Of a stretch of DNA of 5,965 nt, positions 5,348-5,965 are shown in pieces. Position 1 is the first letter of the stretch. Each line of letters starts with the position of its first letter. The DNA lies in NCBI GenBank assembly GCA_945952355.1, contig CAMFIW010000206.1:1-5965 (forward strand), in the 5' to 3' direction. The notes below the pieces were generated by a model that searched no databases, was not told where the DNA came from, and saw only the letters and a program-made list of their open reading frames with translations. A program made the position numbers and the translations under genes. The stretch comes from an uncultured Phenylobacterium sp. (GTDB taxonomy: Bacteria; Pseudomonadota; Alphaproteobacteria; Caulobacterales; Caulobacteraceae).

Positions 5348-5965
5348 TTAGGCGGCCAGGACCGCACGGCGACGCGAGCGGAGCACCATGCCCACCGCGC
5401 CGAAGCCGAGGATCATCATCGCCCAAGTGGTGGGCTCCGGCACGCCGATCACGAAGCCTTGCGACTTGCCGCCGTCGGCGAGCAGGACGTAGGCGTTGCC
5501 ATGCAGGCTCGGCGCCAGCGCCACGTAGGAGCTGATGTACGAGTTGATGGCCGAGGTGCCGCCCGTGACCGTGTAGGCCGGGTACTCGATCGCCCAGATC
5601 GCGCCTTGGATGCCGGCCAGCTTGTTGGCCAGGTCCGGAGCACCGATCTTGAACAGGTTCGAGCCGAGCGCGGCCAGACCGTAGATCTGGCTGACTTGCG
5701 ACGAGGTCAGCGCATTGCCGTGACCGTCGGTCGTCAGCGTATCCACATGGTACTGAGCCGGGACGCCGATGCCCAGGAACAGATTGATGCAGAAGCCCAG
5801 AACGGTGAAGTCCGGGTCACCCGGGCCGACGCCGAAGTTGTAGGTAATTTCCAGGCCAGTGGCGTCCGGGTTCTTGAACAGACCAGGACCCGTGACCGTG
5901 ACCTTACCAGGGCCATATTCGTGCACGTCGGAGACGTACACCTCGGTGGCCGCGGACGCATGAGT
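5348..5965 (-). CDS. PEP-CTERM (PEPxxWA) secreted protein with thioester-domain-like motifs, N-terminus outside window
   Basis: Visible are 205 residues of an exported protein, reading from the right edge. The first residues, THASAATEVYVSD, look like the end of a signal peptide with a cut after ASA; the signal peptide core lies outside the window. The C-terminus is a complete sorting signal: VPEPTTWAMM (about 175-184), a hydrophobic helix with GFGAVG, then RSRRR and a short tail. Exosortase would remove this in the membrane and the protein would be released or surface-attached, often together with exopolysaccharide. The body is Gly/Thr/Ala-rich. It has a single visible Cys in GFCINLFLGIG (Cys59, codon 5789-5791) and, 61 residues later, LAGIQGAIWAIEYP (Gln120, codon 5606-5608). 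This Cys...(T/I)QxAIW arrangement resembles internal-thioester (TED/TQXA) domains of surface adhesins. That assignment is inference; the PEP-CTERM call is firm. A terminator follows directly, so it ends its transcription unit. Confidence 0.88.
   Translation of the reverse strand, partial: THASAATEVYVSDVHEYGPGKVTVTGPGLFKNPDATGLEITYNFGVGPGDPDFTVLGFCINLFLGIGVPAQYHVDTLTTDGHGNALTSSQVSQIYGLAALGSNLFKIGAPDLANKLAGIQGAIWAIEYPAYTVTGGTSAINSYISSYVALAPSLHGNAYVLLADGGKSQGFVIGVPEPTTWAMMILGFGAVGMVLRSRRRAVLAA

Noticed and set aside
5734..5961. Alternative minus-strand frame with an ATG at 5961 near the PEP-CTERM gene's left-out start
   Set aside because: It is out of frame with the PEP-CTERM protein and is Ser/Arg/Thr-rich. 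The real frame stays open through GTG 5941 to the window edge, ending in a signal-peptide-like ASA, so the gene starts beyond the window.

Overview
The window is GC-rich (clearly above 65% by eye) with dense coding on both strands. It looks like chromosomal DNA of an alphaproteobacterium, most likely Caulobacterales (Caulobacter/Phenylobacterium type). The clues are codons strongly biased to G/C in third position, a PEPxxWA-type PEP-CTERM protein, an exported carboxypeptidase G2-like enzyme and an MhpT-like aromatic-acid transporter. The genus is an inference.

Layout. Positions 1-550 hold the C-terminal end of a family 2 glycosyltransferase (+). Positions 551-825 have no gene; they lie between two convergent gene ends and are filled by a nested inverted repeat built from a 9-bp-periodic CACGRA motif. 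Positions 826-2025 (-) encode a 12-TM MFS transporter of the AAHS/MhpT type. It is divergent from a secreted M20 zinc peptidase of the glutamate carboxypeptidase type (2178-3446, +). The 152-bp gap between them carries a short perfect dyad. A small DUF4118-like membrane protein follows (3521-4030, +), whose stop codon overlaps that of an unknown 89-residue protein on the other strand (4027-4296, -). A complete taurine dioxygenase tauD (4382-5260, +) comes next. The window ends in a PEP-CTERM secreted protein (5348-5965, -), cut at its N-terminus by the window edge and followed by a strong intrinsic terminator (5284-5320, -).

How the genes may work together. The divergent transporter and exported amidohydrolase could form a small scavenging module: the hydrolase would cleave an amide-linked (possibly aromatic) amino-acid conjugate outside the cytoplasmic membrane, and the transporter would import the acid released. 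TauD, a separate unit, would release sulfite from taurine as a sulfur source; no tauABC transporter is visible here. The glycosyltransferase belongs to a surface-polysaccharide locus to the left, and the PEP-CTERM protein is an exosortase substrate.

The two most unusual signals are (i) the PEP-CTERM protein, whose only visible Cys and an IQGAIW Gln motif resemble the paired residues of internal-thioester (TED/TQXA) adhesin domains, and (ii) the nested 260-bp palindromic intergenic element.
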